Shown here: piece after piece, positions 1 to 15,200 of the stretch
Layout of the letters: each line of letters starts with the position of its first letter
How positions within the stretch are numbered: position 1 is the stretch's first letter
Origin: Siphonodentalium dalli
Taxonomy: Eukaryota; Mollusca; Scaphopoda; Gadilida; Siphonodentaliidae
NCBI GenBank assembly: GCA_032622095.1
Contig: CP136065.1
Coordinates: 112,199,195 to 112,263,194, forward strand
DNA length: 64,000 bases
Direction: 5' to 3'
Translations under genes and position numbers: made by a program
The notes under the pieces: generated by a model
Databases searched by the model: none
What the model was told of the DNA's origin: nothing
Seen by the model: the letters and a program-made list of their open reading frames with translations, nothing else

Positions 1-192
1 ATTTCATTGTTGTAATCGACCATTCAGATTTGAAGTCTTTCATCAAAGATATAGACACAGTTATTGCGATGAATGCATCAAATCATGGACCGGTTCCCAC
101 CCAAATATGGTTTGATTACTAGTAATGTTATTTTTGTATATAGCTCTGTTCCCTCTTTTGTGATAATATTCTCAAAATTTCAATAATTCCAG

Positions 193-246
193 GGGAAATA
201 TGGCTGTTCCCGATTTCTCCGAGATGGCTATAAGACAGCACGGGAA
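193..246 (+). CDS. PHKA: PHKA exon (GKYGCSRFLRDGYKTARE)
   Basis: Acceptor ..attccag at 192, donor gtaag at 247. It has 54 nt and phases 0 to 0. The 18 residues match the GRYGCCRFLRDGYKT block that is near-invariant in PHK alpha and beta subunits. It is the first exon in the window; the preceding exon is off the left edge, since no family sequence is visible in 1-180. Confidence 0.95.
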
Positions 247-3200
247 GTAAGTCAACACATTTTGTTCATACTTCACAAAATCATAGCTCATTTATTTGAA
301 TTTAAAATTATTTTGTAAAGCTATGGCTTTGTTGTAGCACAGTGATTGAATGACAACAGCTTCTGTACATTGCTTCGGATGTCAACTATCATCATTTGGG
401 CACAAGCTGAACAAAACATTTTTATTAAAATGTGAAGAGGCTTTTTTTTTCTTCTATCAGTAAACACAATTGAAGTCATCGGCCAATAATCAATTCTTTT
501 TTTGTACCCAGCATTTCTTGAGAAATGATAAAAAAAATTGTTTTATATCCTTAAATTGTTTTCATTATTTTAGGACGCGAACAGATTACACTATGAGCCA
601 TGGGAACTACACATCTTTGACAAGATAGAGTGTCAGTGGCCAATGTTTTTCGCAATGTTTAAGCTTGATGCTTTATTCAACAATAAACAAGAACAGGTTA
701 GTTACATATGATCGCTAACAGATGTGTCAAAGGCACGTCACATTTGATTTGTCAGTGATAACTTATTTTAATGTCTGAGGTCATGATCTAGGGCCTTGAA
801 AATATTCGATAATGTTTTATTAATCATTTTGACCTAGATATTCGATTTGCTTTTGATTTGGCTTTAAGTAATGAACAGTAATTTTGAATACTTCAAAATT
901 GTCAATGAGAAAGTGACTCACATGTCAGTAATCTTTTAACACCCACACAACCTCTGAGATTTATATTATAGTAGGTAAAATGCATTATTGTCCTAAAACC
1001 TGTTGTCAAACCTTCATTTGCTGTGGTCACAGTGATTGCTGATATCAATCTGTGATCTATATTTAATTATTTAGCTATTTGAGAAAAAAAAATCTGTCAA
1101 TCGGAACAACACTTTCAAGAATTCATTTGAACAGTAGGTCTATAGCTCATTATGTCACACTGCTCATGCACACAAATTTATTTCTACCAGTGTAGTCACA
1201 TGTTGGGAACTGCAGTGTTATTGACGGCAATGTGAGTCAAAGTGGAAAATTTCTCCCAGACTCAATTACAAGGAAGTCATGAGCATAAAATTAATGGCAA
1301 TGATCCAATTCCACCTTTTGTCATAATTCAATAGGTAAGGAAATTTTGTTGAAAATCAGATATGTGAAAAATAAAGTTCTGTTACAAGTTTTTTTGCAAT
1401 ATGTTTAACCTATTTGGTGTAATAATATTCTCAGTTCATTCAGCGATCGTTTAAACAGCCACAATGGTTTAGTTATAGCAACAGATACAGGAAAATATAC
1501 TTGATAGTAAGGCCTATATCATACATTGTCGCCACCAAGATTATTTTTGAATGTATTTTGAATGGGTTTTTAGGCCCATCTTGATCGACCGATTCACTTG
1601 TTTATTAACCTTTTCATGACGGGAGCCATGCTGGTACAGCATTAAAGATCCTGTGCCAGTGCATTCTCTTATATATGCGAGTCTCCCATGGGTAGTGCAT
1701 ATATAAGAGAATGCACTGGCTTACAAGGTCAAGGTAAATATTGTTAGGCCTATGTATTCTCTTATATATGCAGGCTCCCTATGGGAGACTCGCATATATA
1801 AGAGAATGCATTGGCACAGGGTTTTCGCAAAATTTCAGAAAGCTCCAGTCGTGAAAAGGTTAATGTTACAGTTTGAAGAATGAAACTTCTCAGTGTATAA
1901 GCTATTGAGAATAACAACTTTTTGTATGTCTTACTAGCTGAAGCAGCATTGTTAGAGGCCCATGGCCCCTTTGTGCACTTTACGCACATTTTGATTCAAG
2001 GCTGAGCTGATCATTAAATATTTGTTTTTTTTTAAATATTTTTTGTTTTGGATTGAACTCCTAGATAATTTAACAATACACATTTATTTATTTATTAAAT
2101 TAATTTGTTTTTAAATCACAATTTTAAAAATCTAACACTGTTATAATATCCGTCAGAGTACCCCGAGTCTCCAGGGGTCTGGGAGAAAAATCATGGACAG
2201 AGACAGACTGACAGACAGACAGATCATACTCTTTTATACATGTATACAGTAAAACCTCTCCAAACTGAACACCCTTCGGACCAGCCCTTCTGTTCGGTTT
2301 AGAGAGGTGTTCGGTTTATAGAAGCACAACCAACTCACTATTGATTAATTAAACTGTATTCAATAAAGTACCAACTAAAATATAAATAACAATAGATAAA
2401 ACATGTTATAATAAGAATTAAAAACATGGTCTATGTTATAGATAGACACCGAGTTGGTATTGGATAAGCGGGAGAAACAACACCGTTGAGGGCCGTAGGC
2501 CCAAAACGGGGTTGTTTCTTCCGCATATCCAATACCACCGAGGTGTCTATCTTACTTAGAACATTTCTGACCGTATGTAGGTTCAAGATGTCAGAAACCA
2601 GTTACCAGAAAGAAGCAAATCATGTTAATTGATTGTGTAATATACACACTAATTTGAAATTTTTTATTTATATATTCTATTACCCCCTTCGGGAGCCCCA
2701 AGCATGATATTGTTTTTGTCTATGATTAGCTTACCCGACGCTTTAATCTAATTAATTGACACGTTGTTGTCGGGCGCATTTGCCCATTGAATGTCTCCAA
2801 TCAGCTACTCATTTCCATATCAGCACGGGTGAGAAGAGTGAATTTTGCCAGTATCATATGCTGAGTATAACTCAGTTACAGTATGCGCACGTTACAAAAT
2901 ACTACCCGGCGTACGTTGCACTTGTTTGCTAATTTTCTCCAAAACTTTCAGAATGTGGACCGAACACACACGAACGAACGTGAACATTAATATGACACGG
3001 ATATTACATAGTTATATTTATCAGCATGGCCTCCGTTTTATAAGCGAAATAAACATCACAAGCTCCCGGAGGTAAATAATGATCCGGCCGATGATCCAAC
3101 TGATGATCCATCTGATGTTTTCTGTTAATATTGGCATAAAAAATATTAGAAATTCTTTCGAGGAGCCGTTTTCATATTATACTGCTTTTTGGGTTTATTT

Positions 3201-6200
3201 ATTCCATGAATTCGAAGTTGAATTTACAAGCAGTTTGCTAGTTGTAACAAAACTTGGTGTGACAGCACATATCAGTAACACTTATAAGTGGACCAATCTT
3301 TTGATTGAATGCTCGGGAGTGCATAGTTGGTCAATCAATGAGTGTTGTGGAAATACAATGCCTATATAGGCATATATCAATTTAATCATGACATACCATT
3401 TCGCAGCACATGCGATGACCTAAAAATCTTTGCAGTAAATAACGGTTGGTCACCGGACCTCAATGGATAACTTACATTGGCGTCATAATGTATTTTCTAA
3501 ATTGATACTTATGTGTGTTTGTTTGTAAGACTCTCCCACACCAGCCCCATATTGGGTGCGACGACTTGAATCGAACCAAGTGTCTGACTTGTTGTCTCAA
3601 CAATTGGATATTTGTAATATCCAACAGTTGGATATCCGTCATAGACACCTGCTACAAACAATGGATTACGTCACGGAAATGTTCTAATAAGATATAATAC
3701 ATGTATAGTTAAGACAGGAAACATGGAAAAGATTGATTTTACAGTGATTTTTAAAAAATGTCGTTAAAAATGTCACATCATTAGTATAGTAGTTTTGTGC
3801 TATTGAATATTAATACCAATTTAATTAGCAGTGTTTTGTTTGGCGAAAGCTTTGAACTGGATTATAACAATAGCTGTCAATTGTGAATTCACAGATAATA
3901 TGGCACTGACCCTATGTTTCGACATCAATCACTGAGCTGAATTGGACTCTTATTTTTACGACAACTGTCCAAACTAAACACTAATTAGCTAAAAATACAC
4001 GATGGAAGTGTATTTTCACCAATAAAGTGTTAATCAAACTGTCACAATGATTGAGCCATTACGACCACTCAGAGTTAATTGTATAGACCAGAAATTTAAA
4101 CTTATAAAGGATCTCCAGTCTACACGGGAGCCAAAACAAGCTCAGCATAAAGTATGTCACATCTACCGCACATGCGTTCGGTTGGTATCGCTTTCCGCTT
4201 TCGGGAGAGGAATTCTGTTTTTGGAGGGTCCAGTTTGGAGAAGTTTTACTGTATATAGATTGTATCACGACTTAGCACAGATGTCAGGTGTATTACAATA
4301 AATAGTGGTCCCTTTAAAATTTGGGTAAGTCATGTGAATTTTTCTTGTACATGTATTCTCAGCTGGACAAATACAGAACTTTGCTTGATGCTGTTATGCA
4401 CAAGAGAGAGGATGGAATACCACTAATACCTGAGCTGTATATGGTTCCAGCTGATCGGGTGAGTGTAAAAGCAGAAACTGTTTCCCTGTTTGTTTTATAG
4501 ACATCTTGTCTTCAAGCTAGTAGTTCTCTTCTTTCTTCTGTATAATTTGCCTCACTTTTTTAGCTCACATGTCTGTTAGGCCACATAATGAAAATTTCCT
4601 GTTTTTCATTCCTGTGTACATGGTACTAAAATCCCACGTATTTAAGCTTTTTATTCACATTTTATATCATCAAAGCTTGTTAAGTTGAACATTGGTAACT
4701 CGAAAACCCCACTTAAGTCAAAGTCATTGTCTATTCCCAGCTGAGCTTGTGTGCAAAGTCAATACAATAAACATGATTCAGTCGAAGGTGGATAAGTCAA
4801 AATTCCAGCTTAAGGTGAACAAAATTTGGTCCCACCAGCCAAATTATAACACTAAATACTAAGGTTAAGATGAAGCACTGTCGGCAACTTATCACCATTT
4901 GATTATAACTAAGTATGCTTCTAATTGCCGTAAAAAGCTGTGAAGTATGATTGCAAATTTACTGGAGTCTTAATGCAGTGTTTAATTAACATATTAATGA
5001 GGTACTTGAGTAAAATTCCACCGCATGAAGATTAATGTTGCCATATCCTCCAAAACGAGCTATTACCTTTCATAGCAACACTTTCATCTTTTCAAAAATA
5101 TTATAGGTTTGGATCTTTTGTTTCAGGTTGATGCTGAATACAAGGAACCAAATAGTCAGAAACGACAGGCAATCGGCAAGTCTCCTCACATGTGGGGACA
5201 GTCTGTGTATATCTTATCCAGGCTTATTGATGAGGTGAGTCATTTGCAGCTTACGTTATAACATCTTCATATAACATGACATTCCACCCACAAAAATTTG
5301 CTAATTGTATTTAAAAGGCTTGGAAATCAAAGAAGGCTGTCATATAGAATTACATACCCTTGGTTCAGGCCTACTAAAATTTACTACAGGAGGGGTAATA
5401 CAGCAATAATTTATATGATAAAACTTGAAATGCACTGTAAAACATAGTCCAAGTCTGCCCGTATGAAAACCAGCTGAGATATTGGGATTGCGAAATGCTT
5501 CTTTTCGTCCGTGACCACCCGATTGCCATTTGTATGACATGAGTTACGTCCAAGGTTTGTGGTGGGAATTGTAGTCTAACTTACTTGATTTTACCTAACA
5601 AATCAATACCTGGTGCTATATATATCGGAAAGAGTGACATCTCATGGTCATAATGGTGTATAATAATCTAACTTTCATGTTGGATTACACATAGAATGTT
5701 CTTTTTTTTAGGACTAATATCGGTTTGTTCACGTTTTGAGTGAAAGCCGAAGTGTTCCGTAATGTACTCGGCTAAGTTTGGCTTCTATGCCAACAATCCA
5801 GTACACCCAAAATCACTTGTAAACATTCGAGTACACCAGATCGCCAACAACATGCGCTGTTATTTTATTCCAAGATCCCACCACTATATGTGTTTACTTT
5901 AACTGTAAGTGATCCTATATGACTTATTAGTTAAACATTTCTTACATGGAATGTCTCGGAATATATATGCTATTTTTAATTTCCAAATTACCGGGTATAA
6001 ATGATAGAATTAATTCATATTTATGACCACATGGTTTTGTTTATATTTACCTTACAATTGCTAGAATATTTTCGGCGGAATTGTGATATTTGATTACATT
6101 TATTAACTCATGTCATACAAATGGTAATGGGGCGGTCTCGGATGAAAAACATCATTTCACTATCCAAATATCATAGATGGTTTTTGTACGAGCAGACTTG

Positions 6201-9200
6201 GACTGTATAAAACAGAGTTTCCAAAAATAAAGATAATATATAAATTGAATATTTTGAGTGGGTGAAACCGGATTTGGTTTCTGGGTGATAATTTTGGTAC
6301 TATATTCTGAATCCTTTCCAATTTTCGTATGTGGATGACTCACAATAAAATAAAAGATAATATCTGGGATCAGTCCAGTGAAGTATGCACATTTCCGACT
6401 TGGAATTTGCGGAATGTTTTGGTTTCAGGACGATATGTTCAGTTATGTTTTATCACATTTTTGGTGTGTGTATTATTCACATGAAAGCAAACATTGAAAC
6501 GTTCAGAACATTTTGAGTGGAATTAACCTGTTATTTTGTTTTACAGGGTTTTCTGTCCATTGGAGAGATTGACCCATTAAATAGAAGATTAGTTGCTGAA
6601 CCCAGACCTGATGTAGTTGTGCAAGGTATACACGCCTTAATATATGATGCTAGACATTTGCAGAATGAGGTCCACAGAAGGGGAATTTAGTGATGCTACC
6701 CCACAGAGTGGGCTAGCATCACTAAATTCACCTTCTAGGAACCTCATTTTCCTTAGGCTTCATCTTCTCTGGAAAGTTTCTTTATTATCAAATAAACATG
6801 TTTTTTAGTTTCTTTTTTAGTTTAGTTTGAAATTTGTAGACAATACATTGCATAATCAAGGTGCCCAGTGGGCACACAACACATATTCACCATCTGGGAA
6901 CTTAAATCTGAAACTTGGTCTCCCATAGCAGACGAGGCCATGCAGAATGAGGTCCCCAGAGGGTAAATATCTGGCACAATATTTTCAGGATTCATTCTGA
7001 CCCAAGTTCTTTTTTTCATTCTCGCAGGATCTTAAGAAATATATTATCATTTATCTGAATGTTTTTATACGCCCGTTTGAAAAAACAGTCGTATTATGTA
7101 AATGGGTTGTCCGTCTGTCGTTCGTCCATCGTCCAACCGTCTGCTTTTGGTTTCCAGATGATAACTTTACATTGAATCGAGTGAACTGAACCAAATTTGG
7201 TATGTTAGTTTACCACACCAAAATACAGATCAAGTTCAAATATGGGTTTCGTCCGCATGATTTTGACTGAGTTATGTCCCTTTTTCGACTTAGATTTTAC
7301 CTGATTTGCGGTTTCCGGATGATAACTTTAAATTGAATCAAGTGAACTGAACCAAATTTGTTATATTAGTTTACCACCCCAAGATACAGATCAAGTTCGA
7401 ATATGGGTTTCGTCTGCATGATTTTGACTGAGTTATGTTCCTTTTTCGACTTAGATTTTACCTGATTTGCGGTTTCCGGATGATAACTTTAGATTGAATC
7501 AAGTGAACTGAACCAAATTTGGTATATTAGTTTACCACCCCAAGATACATATTAAGTTCGAATATGGGTTTCGTCTGCATGATTTTGACTGAGTTATGAC
7601 CCTTTTTCCACTTAGATTTTACCTGATATGCGGTTTCCAGATTATTGTGTTTTATTTTTGTTATTATTTCATCTTAAGTCAATGGTTTCAAACAAATGTA
7701 TTAAACCTTGCCCCACTCTAATCTAGAAATGGGCGTATTATGCCATGCCCCGGCGGTGTGCTCTTGTTTAATTATGGTTTATAAATGTCTGTAATCATAT
7801 AAATAAAATGACAACCACTTCAGGAGAATTTTTTTCTGGTGGCTCGATTGGCACATACAGTTTTACTAAAATTGACAAGCAAAGTAGAGAGTGTTTGATA
7901 AAATAGAATATCAAGATAATAACTTATCTTCCATAAGTTTACGACTCACCAATGAGTATTTAGTAATCAAAGTGAAGTGAAACCCTTCACGGAGGTGTTA
8001 AAATACCAATAACGAATAATCATGCCCAACACATGTATTTTAAGAAATTTTGTATTAAAATAGGCAACACACATCATTGTTTTATATAGATTATTTGTAG
8101 TGATTCGGAGGAATCATTCCCTTTACCAGTGAGTAACAAGGGATGCACAAAGGACTACATGTTTATAAATTTGCATATTTCGGATCTCTTATTTTACGAA
8201 AGGGTAAAACTGACATTACTTCTTTCGAAAGAGTGTAGTGACTGTATAAACCATCAGTTTGAAGTTGTGCATTAAGCATATATGTCTTCAAAGGCACACA
8301 ATTTCCATTTCACACCCCTCGTTTGTTATATAGTTGCTGCGCATACAATACTAAGTTGGAGTAGTGAATACCATGCTAGTGCCAACTTCAGCAGTCATTG
8401 GTTTTTATACTACACAATATTGGCATCAAAATTCTTAGATAATAAGTTCTGCAAACAGCCAGAGGCCATTTGTTGAACTTATTACAAATCAACTATTTTG
8501 TAATCTTGAGTTGATGATTTCATCATAATTATTTTGAGAGATTTGTCAAAAAATTAGTTTCAGAATCATGCCTGATCAATGGGGACAAGTGTCACAAGTC
8601 TTGCTCATGGCTATAGTTAGATATGGTCACATTACTATTTCTCAATAACATGAATGCAAATGACATGAACAAGATTGTCCTTGAAATAACTGTTTTAATG
8701 ATATCTTTTCAGTGGTCTTAATTGCGGAAGATGGCATGATCCAAGAGAAATTGCGTGCTAATGGAATTGATATACAATCTATGAGTGAGGTGGCTCCAAT
8801 TATGGTGTATCCTGCTCGTGTTCTCAGCCAGATATACTCCTTATTAGGTCTGTAATATTAGGCTGAATTACATTTATTATGCCCCCGACTTGAAGTCGGC
8901 GGGTATATAGTCGACGTCTCCGTCCGTACGTACGTTGTAGAGCCGTATGTCCGTCCATCCGTACAAACATTTTGCATTATTGTTCAGCAACCGCTGGGCA
9001 GATTTAGCTGATATTTGGTATGGTGATAGAGCAGCATGGGGGAACAGCTACATGCATAGCACAGGTTTCGTCCACCCATTTTCACCAGAGTTATGGCCCT
9101 TTTTTGACTTAGAAAATTGAATTTATTCCGTCCGTACAAACATTTTGCATTAATGTTCAGCAACCGCTGGGCAGATTTAGCTGATATTTGGTATGGTGAT

Positions 9201-12200
9201 AGAGCAGCATGGGGGAACAGCCACATCCACCCATTTTCACCAGAGTTATGGCTCTTTTTTTACTTAGAAAATTAAATTTTTCTCTTGTTTTTTTTTGTTT
9301 CCAGATGATTGCGTGAGCTTTGGTGGTACGATTGCAAATCCCGTATTTTTGTGGATCAGTTATATGAAAATACATGTCAAGTGTGAATTTGGGTATGATC
9401 TGATGATTTTTGCCAGAGTTATGGCCCTTTTTTCAACTTAGAAAATTTCAATTTTGTCCGTCTGTACAAACATTTTGCAATATTGTTCAGCAACTGCTGG
9501 GCAGATTTAGCTGATATTTGGTATGGTGATAGAGCAGCATGGGGGAACAGCTACATGCATAGCGCGTGTTTTGTCCACCCATTTTACTAGAGTTATGGCC
9601 CTTTTTTTACTTAGAAAATTCAATTTTTTTCTACTTTTTTTGGTTTCCAAATGATAGCGTGAGCTTTGGTGGTACGATTGCATATCCCGTATTTTTGTGG
9701 ATCAGTTATATGAAAATACATGTCAAGTGCGAATTTGGGTATGATCTGATGATTTTTGCCAGAGTTATGGCCCTTATTTCAACTTAGAAAATTTCAATTT
9801 TGTCCGTCCATACAAACATTTTGCATTATTGTTCAGCAACCGCTGGGCAGATTTAGCTGATATTTGGTATGGTGATAGAAGAGCATGGGGGAACAGCTAC
9901 ATGCATAGCGCGGGTTTCGTCCACCCATTTTCACTAGAGTTATGGCCCTTTTTTAACTTAGTTTTTTTTCTTCTTTTTTCTAGTTTTTTGGGTTTCCAAA
10001 TGATAGCGTGAGCTTTTGTGGTACGATTGCAAATCCCGTATTGTTGTGGATTAGTTATATGAAAATACATGTCAAGTGCGAATTTGGGTGTGATCTGATG
10101 ATTTTTGCCAGAGTTATGGCCCTTTTTTCAACTTATAAAATTTAATTTTTTGCTTGTTTTTGGGTTTCCAGATCGCTTGTTTTTGGGTTTCCGGAATTTC
10201 TAGTACGAACTTCTTTTGGAATGGTCATATAGACCTCCTCGGATATCCGCAGTTTCGTCCATGCTTAATCTGAATTGCTACGGTCGGGGGCAAATGCCAC
10301 GCGACAGCGTACCTCTTGTTTTAACCCTTCCATAACTGGAGCTTCCTGAAATTGTGCAAAAACCCTATGCCAATGCATTCTCTTATATATGGGATTCTCC
10401 CACAGGGAGCCTTGCATATACAAGACAATACATTGGCTTAATAATATTTACCTTGACCTTGTAAGCAAGTGCATTCTATTATATATGTGAGGCTCCCTAT
10501 GGGATACTCGCATATATAAGAGAATGCACTGGCACATGATCTTTAATGCTGCGCCAGCGCAACTTCCATCATGAAAGGGTTAACACTTGTCTGGAAACTA
10601 CTTTTCGAAATCAAGCCTAGTTAACAATCGATTCCCTGAATGTATAAAGGAATGTTTGAAAGATCAGAAGCACCGTTTGGGTAAGAGCATGCAATTTTAG
10701 ACTATCACCAAATCTCATTGAAACCCTACACAAGGCAGCTGTTAATCAGCAGTTGTTCGTCCATGTATGTTTCAACACTAATTTAGCAGAGCAACATAAC
10801 TCATGTTGCTTAATCCTTTCATGACAGGAGCTGCGATGGTTCAGCATTAAAAATCCTGTGCCAGTGCATTCTCTTATATAGGCGAATCTGCTATAGGGAG
10901 CCTTGCATATACAGCTATGCTCTCAGTAAGCGACCTGTTTAACGAGGTTATGGGCCGGTACTTACCGCGGTGATACCACCAAACTACCGCGGTTATCATT
11001 ATGTACCGCGACGGAGGGCGGTTGACCTGCGGTACTGGTACGGTATTTTTACCGTTGGTTACCGCGGGTCACCGCGTTTTTGGTGTTCGTTACCGCCATA
11101 CACCGCGTTATTTTTTTCGTAACCGCGTTCAAATTACCGCTAACGGCCCTCCACCGCGGAGAGAACACGACTGAAACAAGGCGTCACACGGTAGGTAAAT
11201 GATTATGAATAACTTTTGTATTGAATGAATACCTGTAAGCTGCACGTAATTATGTATACGTAATGAATATAAATGAATAATAATGCAATCGGATTACATA
11301 TGAACATGTCGGGTTTACATGTAACATATTACAAATGTACACGTACATCACGTCTAATCACGTCGGCTGTTTTTGAACTCGGCTCTACGCAAAACACCGT
11401 GGAGTAATAGTTTTGTTTACATCTATCTTACATATCGTCAAATGATTTACGCACCCGATTCCTATATCGGTTTCCACTCATGCAGAATTTTTTGTTTTGT
11501 TTGTGTTTCCGAAATCTAAAATTTCTTATAAAATGGGAAAAGTAAATCCTCCATTTATCTGAATTTTGTCGAAACCAGCGGGGACGATGCATTATTAACA
11601 CTGAGTCCGATTTTAGTCTTGGAGGCCAGGACGGCGATCATTGCAGAAATATTCATATTTGTTCAAATCTATAGTTTTGTTCATATGCCAAACATAATCG
11701 GCGCGTAAATAGTATATTGTCGCCAAGACGTACGATTGTACGCATGCGTGAAATAGTAAAGCAATTTACAAACATTTGCGCCTGAAGATTTATTGTCCGT
11801 GGGAATAAAATGTATAACTAAGAAAGCGTGGCACATGTCATGCAGCAAAGTAAAGTTGTTATCATCACCAATGTGCGCGACAAAAGACAGACGCAAAACA
11901 CCAAACTAACATCGAAAGACACAACTTTGTCTAATCAGTCTTTGATTTTGTTACGTGAACATTCATTGAGCTCACGAGTGCGTGTCGGGCGGCATCGTAT
12001 GATGTGAAATTTCAACTTTTGGCGAGGGCGTGCACTTGTAGTTCTCGGTGGGTCGCAGTATAAATTATATCACATATTCCTATCTAATCGTGATTCCGAA
12101 GAAAAACATGCATGGTGTTGGAAAGTTTACCTCTAGATATGTTTGTTTGGCTATATACAGAGGTTAACATTGTAATATAATTATTTTAAGTGATCGAATT

Positions 12201-15200
12201 CGGTGTGTTTTAGTTCTTGTTAGTTTATTCCCGATATGGTAGCAATAAAGAGCGTTTGTCTCAGTTTTGTGCGACAAATATTTATAAATAGCTATTACGT
12301 GCACAACGTTTTATAGATCGAATGAGACTTGTCTGTCTAAAGCCACGTGGCCGTTCGCACATAATATTATTCGCAATACCAAAATAGATCGATAAATATC
12401 TGAACTACCTTCTACCAGCATTATGTAAGCCAAACGGACGCATTGGAGTCATGAAAATACAAGTGCCACGTGTGTAATTTTACTAATAGCACCATCAACA
12501 AAACACAAATATTTATTTCAACAATTGAGGCCAGTTATAAAAAGACATGACGACATCTTGAGTGCCCCGTGTCCTATATTAACGAACAAAGTCTGCCAGC
12601 TGCAGTATGACGTAATGCACAGAATGTATTTGTTTTTCCTGGATATACGGGAGTTCCACGTTAACGATATTTATTCTGGCGACTTTCTGGGGACTATTTA
12701 AATAGTATCGTTATCATTCAACTTGGGGATCACGTACATCTTAACGTTTATATAAACTATAGCCTGATACAGGATTTATCGAGCTCTCTAAAATGGCAGA
12801 AATAATTTGTTCCCTTCGCGATAACCCAAACTGCTCACAAATACTTTCATTTATGGGAATTTTAGGCAATAAAACGAGACTAGAAATGTTATTATAATAT
12901 TTTAATATTCACATTACTTGAAAAATGACTCTCAAAGTAACTTATACTTACCTTTACTTAATCTGGAAGCCCTGTATATTTCCCGATACTCGGCTTTCAT
13001 CTATTTCAATATGTTAATAATACATGTCAAGGTACACAATCATGGACGGAGATCGTGAGAACGGCCGTCCTATTTTGGAAGATTAACTGTCAGACATCGA
13101 ATTCCGTCGTTAACCTCGTTTCAAAATCGCTACCGCGTAGCGGTAATGTCACCGCGTTTGTGCGGTTCATTACCGCGTGCCACCGTGGTGCCAATATCCG
13201 TTACCGCTGGTAGTGCGGTGGTACCGTTAACGTCGCGGTGGTACGGCGGTATGCGCGTGGTAGTACAACCGCGAATCGGCGGTATGTCGCGGTATTGCAC
13301 CGCGGTTATATTTAAACGCATGTACACCTCGTTAAAACAGGTCGCTTAATTTGAGCAGTGCTGTATAAGAAAATGCACTGGCTTGCAAGGTCAAGGTAAA
13401 TATTGTTAGGCCAATGCATTCTCTTATATATGCGAGGCTTCCTGTGGAAGAATCACATATATAAGAGAATGCATTGGCACATGATTTTCGCCAAATTTCA
13501 GGAAGCTCTCATCATGAAAGGCAGGGTTTCCGCTATACCGGCATAGGCTCCGTCAAACTTTTGATGACCAAATTTTTTTTTATGAATCAGTATTTCCTAG
13601 TACCGGTAAATTAGCATGCCGACAGACCCATTTAATCTCCTGCTTTTCACATGAGTCTGCCGATTTGATCCTCGACAGTCACCTCTACCCCACAACCTTC
13701 ATCTAATCTAACGGTTTGTGAAAATTCATTACATTTTGCATGTATTCGTGAAGACAAACATTTATTTCATAATAAGGAAGTCATTACATTTTGTAAGTCT
13801 CGTTCTCATTTCGGCCGATATTATGTCGATGTTGGTGTGATCTATTGTCTATCCTGATTGGACAGCGCAATACAATGTGTCTTACCTCTGTAGGTGTTTA
13901 TTACCTGTGGTTCTTGCATCTATGGTAAGTTTGCGCTTGTAGTGGACAATTGCAATTTCAATAATGTACATATGTGTGCTGAATATTTGTAAAGGAACAC
14001 TCATTTGGTTTTGATTACATGCAATTTAACAACTTGATAAGGTTGATTTTAGCAGCTTACTTTGTCCCGACTCCAGTCTATTCATCATGTATTAATAAAT
14101 GCAAATGAGGAGCCGATATATCAAAATGGGAAATTTCCAATCTATTCAGGGGATATATAGAGGAATACAGCTTTGACCATGTCCATTATCCAAAAATAAT
14201 TTATTTCCGACCATACATTCTCGCATCGTATACATTATACGAGCGATAACTCTACATTTGCTGCTTGGGCTATATCTCCGTCAAAGGTATCTTGCCCACT
14301 GAACTATATGGTATATTATCCCAAGTAGGAGGGGTTAACTCTCCGAGTTGAAAAAATGGTACGAAAATTCTATGGTACATATCCTCTGTCATGTTCATGA
14401 CCCGTGTAATCACGTGATTTCTGACACGTAGTGAAGTATTCGCCTTATTTTTATCCCTCCTAAGCTGGACGGACGCAAAAAGAATCTCTCCTACGAAGCT
14501 AAGTTGCAGTTTGTATAGCAAAAACAGTTTTGTTTTTGTTTTATACAAACAACATTATTTCTTTGCTTATAGTTGAAAATTATGTACAATTCACATAAAG
14601 ATTACGCGGTTTGTTCCGAATATAATATCGGAATCGGATGACTCGTTTCGTTTTAACGGACTTTGTCTTCCATAATTTTAATCGGTCAAATGATTTAATA
14701 TCCGTTGTTTATGCCGACAATATCAGAGTTTCTGGCCTATTAACGGCAGAACATTCGAGGCACCATTGGATATGACAAAAGACGCTGATCGTTTTCTTTA
14801 TAACAAATCTATGGCATACAGGTGACGTGTTATTTAAGTTACCACGTGCGTTGACGGTGGTTAAAGGTATCACGAAATTAGGTGACTTACTTTCGAGTTA
14901 ATTTTTTCGTTTGACGGCTTTCTTTATACGTTGACAATCATCGTCTGGTGTACAACTGACGGAAAAAGCAGTGTTTAAACGCTTGTGAAATAGGCTGATA
15001 GGATTGTAAAATCCCAAATGTCAATTTGAACCTTTTTCACCCTGGATGATTAACAATGGGGCCGTTACTGCCTTGGTTGCCACAGGCATGGTAACATAAC
15101 ACAACAGGTGTATTTGTGATTGTTTGCAATCACATTAATTACTTTCACAGGACTGCTAATCGAGGTAAGACCAGGTTCATGAATCGCCTTCCCCGTAGCT

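Noticed and set aside
1762-1989. Recurring peptide CANAFSYICES in several places (also near 25840, 42220 and 54030)
   Set aside because: It is the translation of the shared MITE hairpin, not a conserved protein. The frame breaks differently in each copy.
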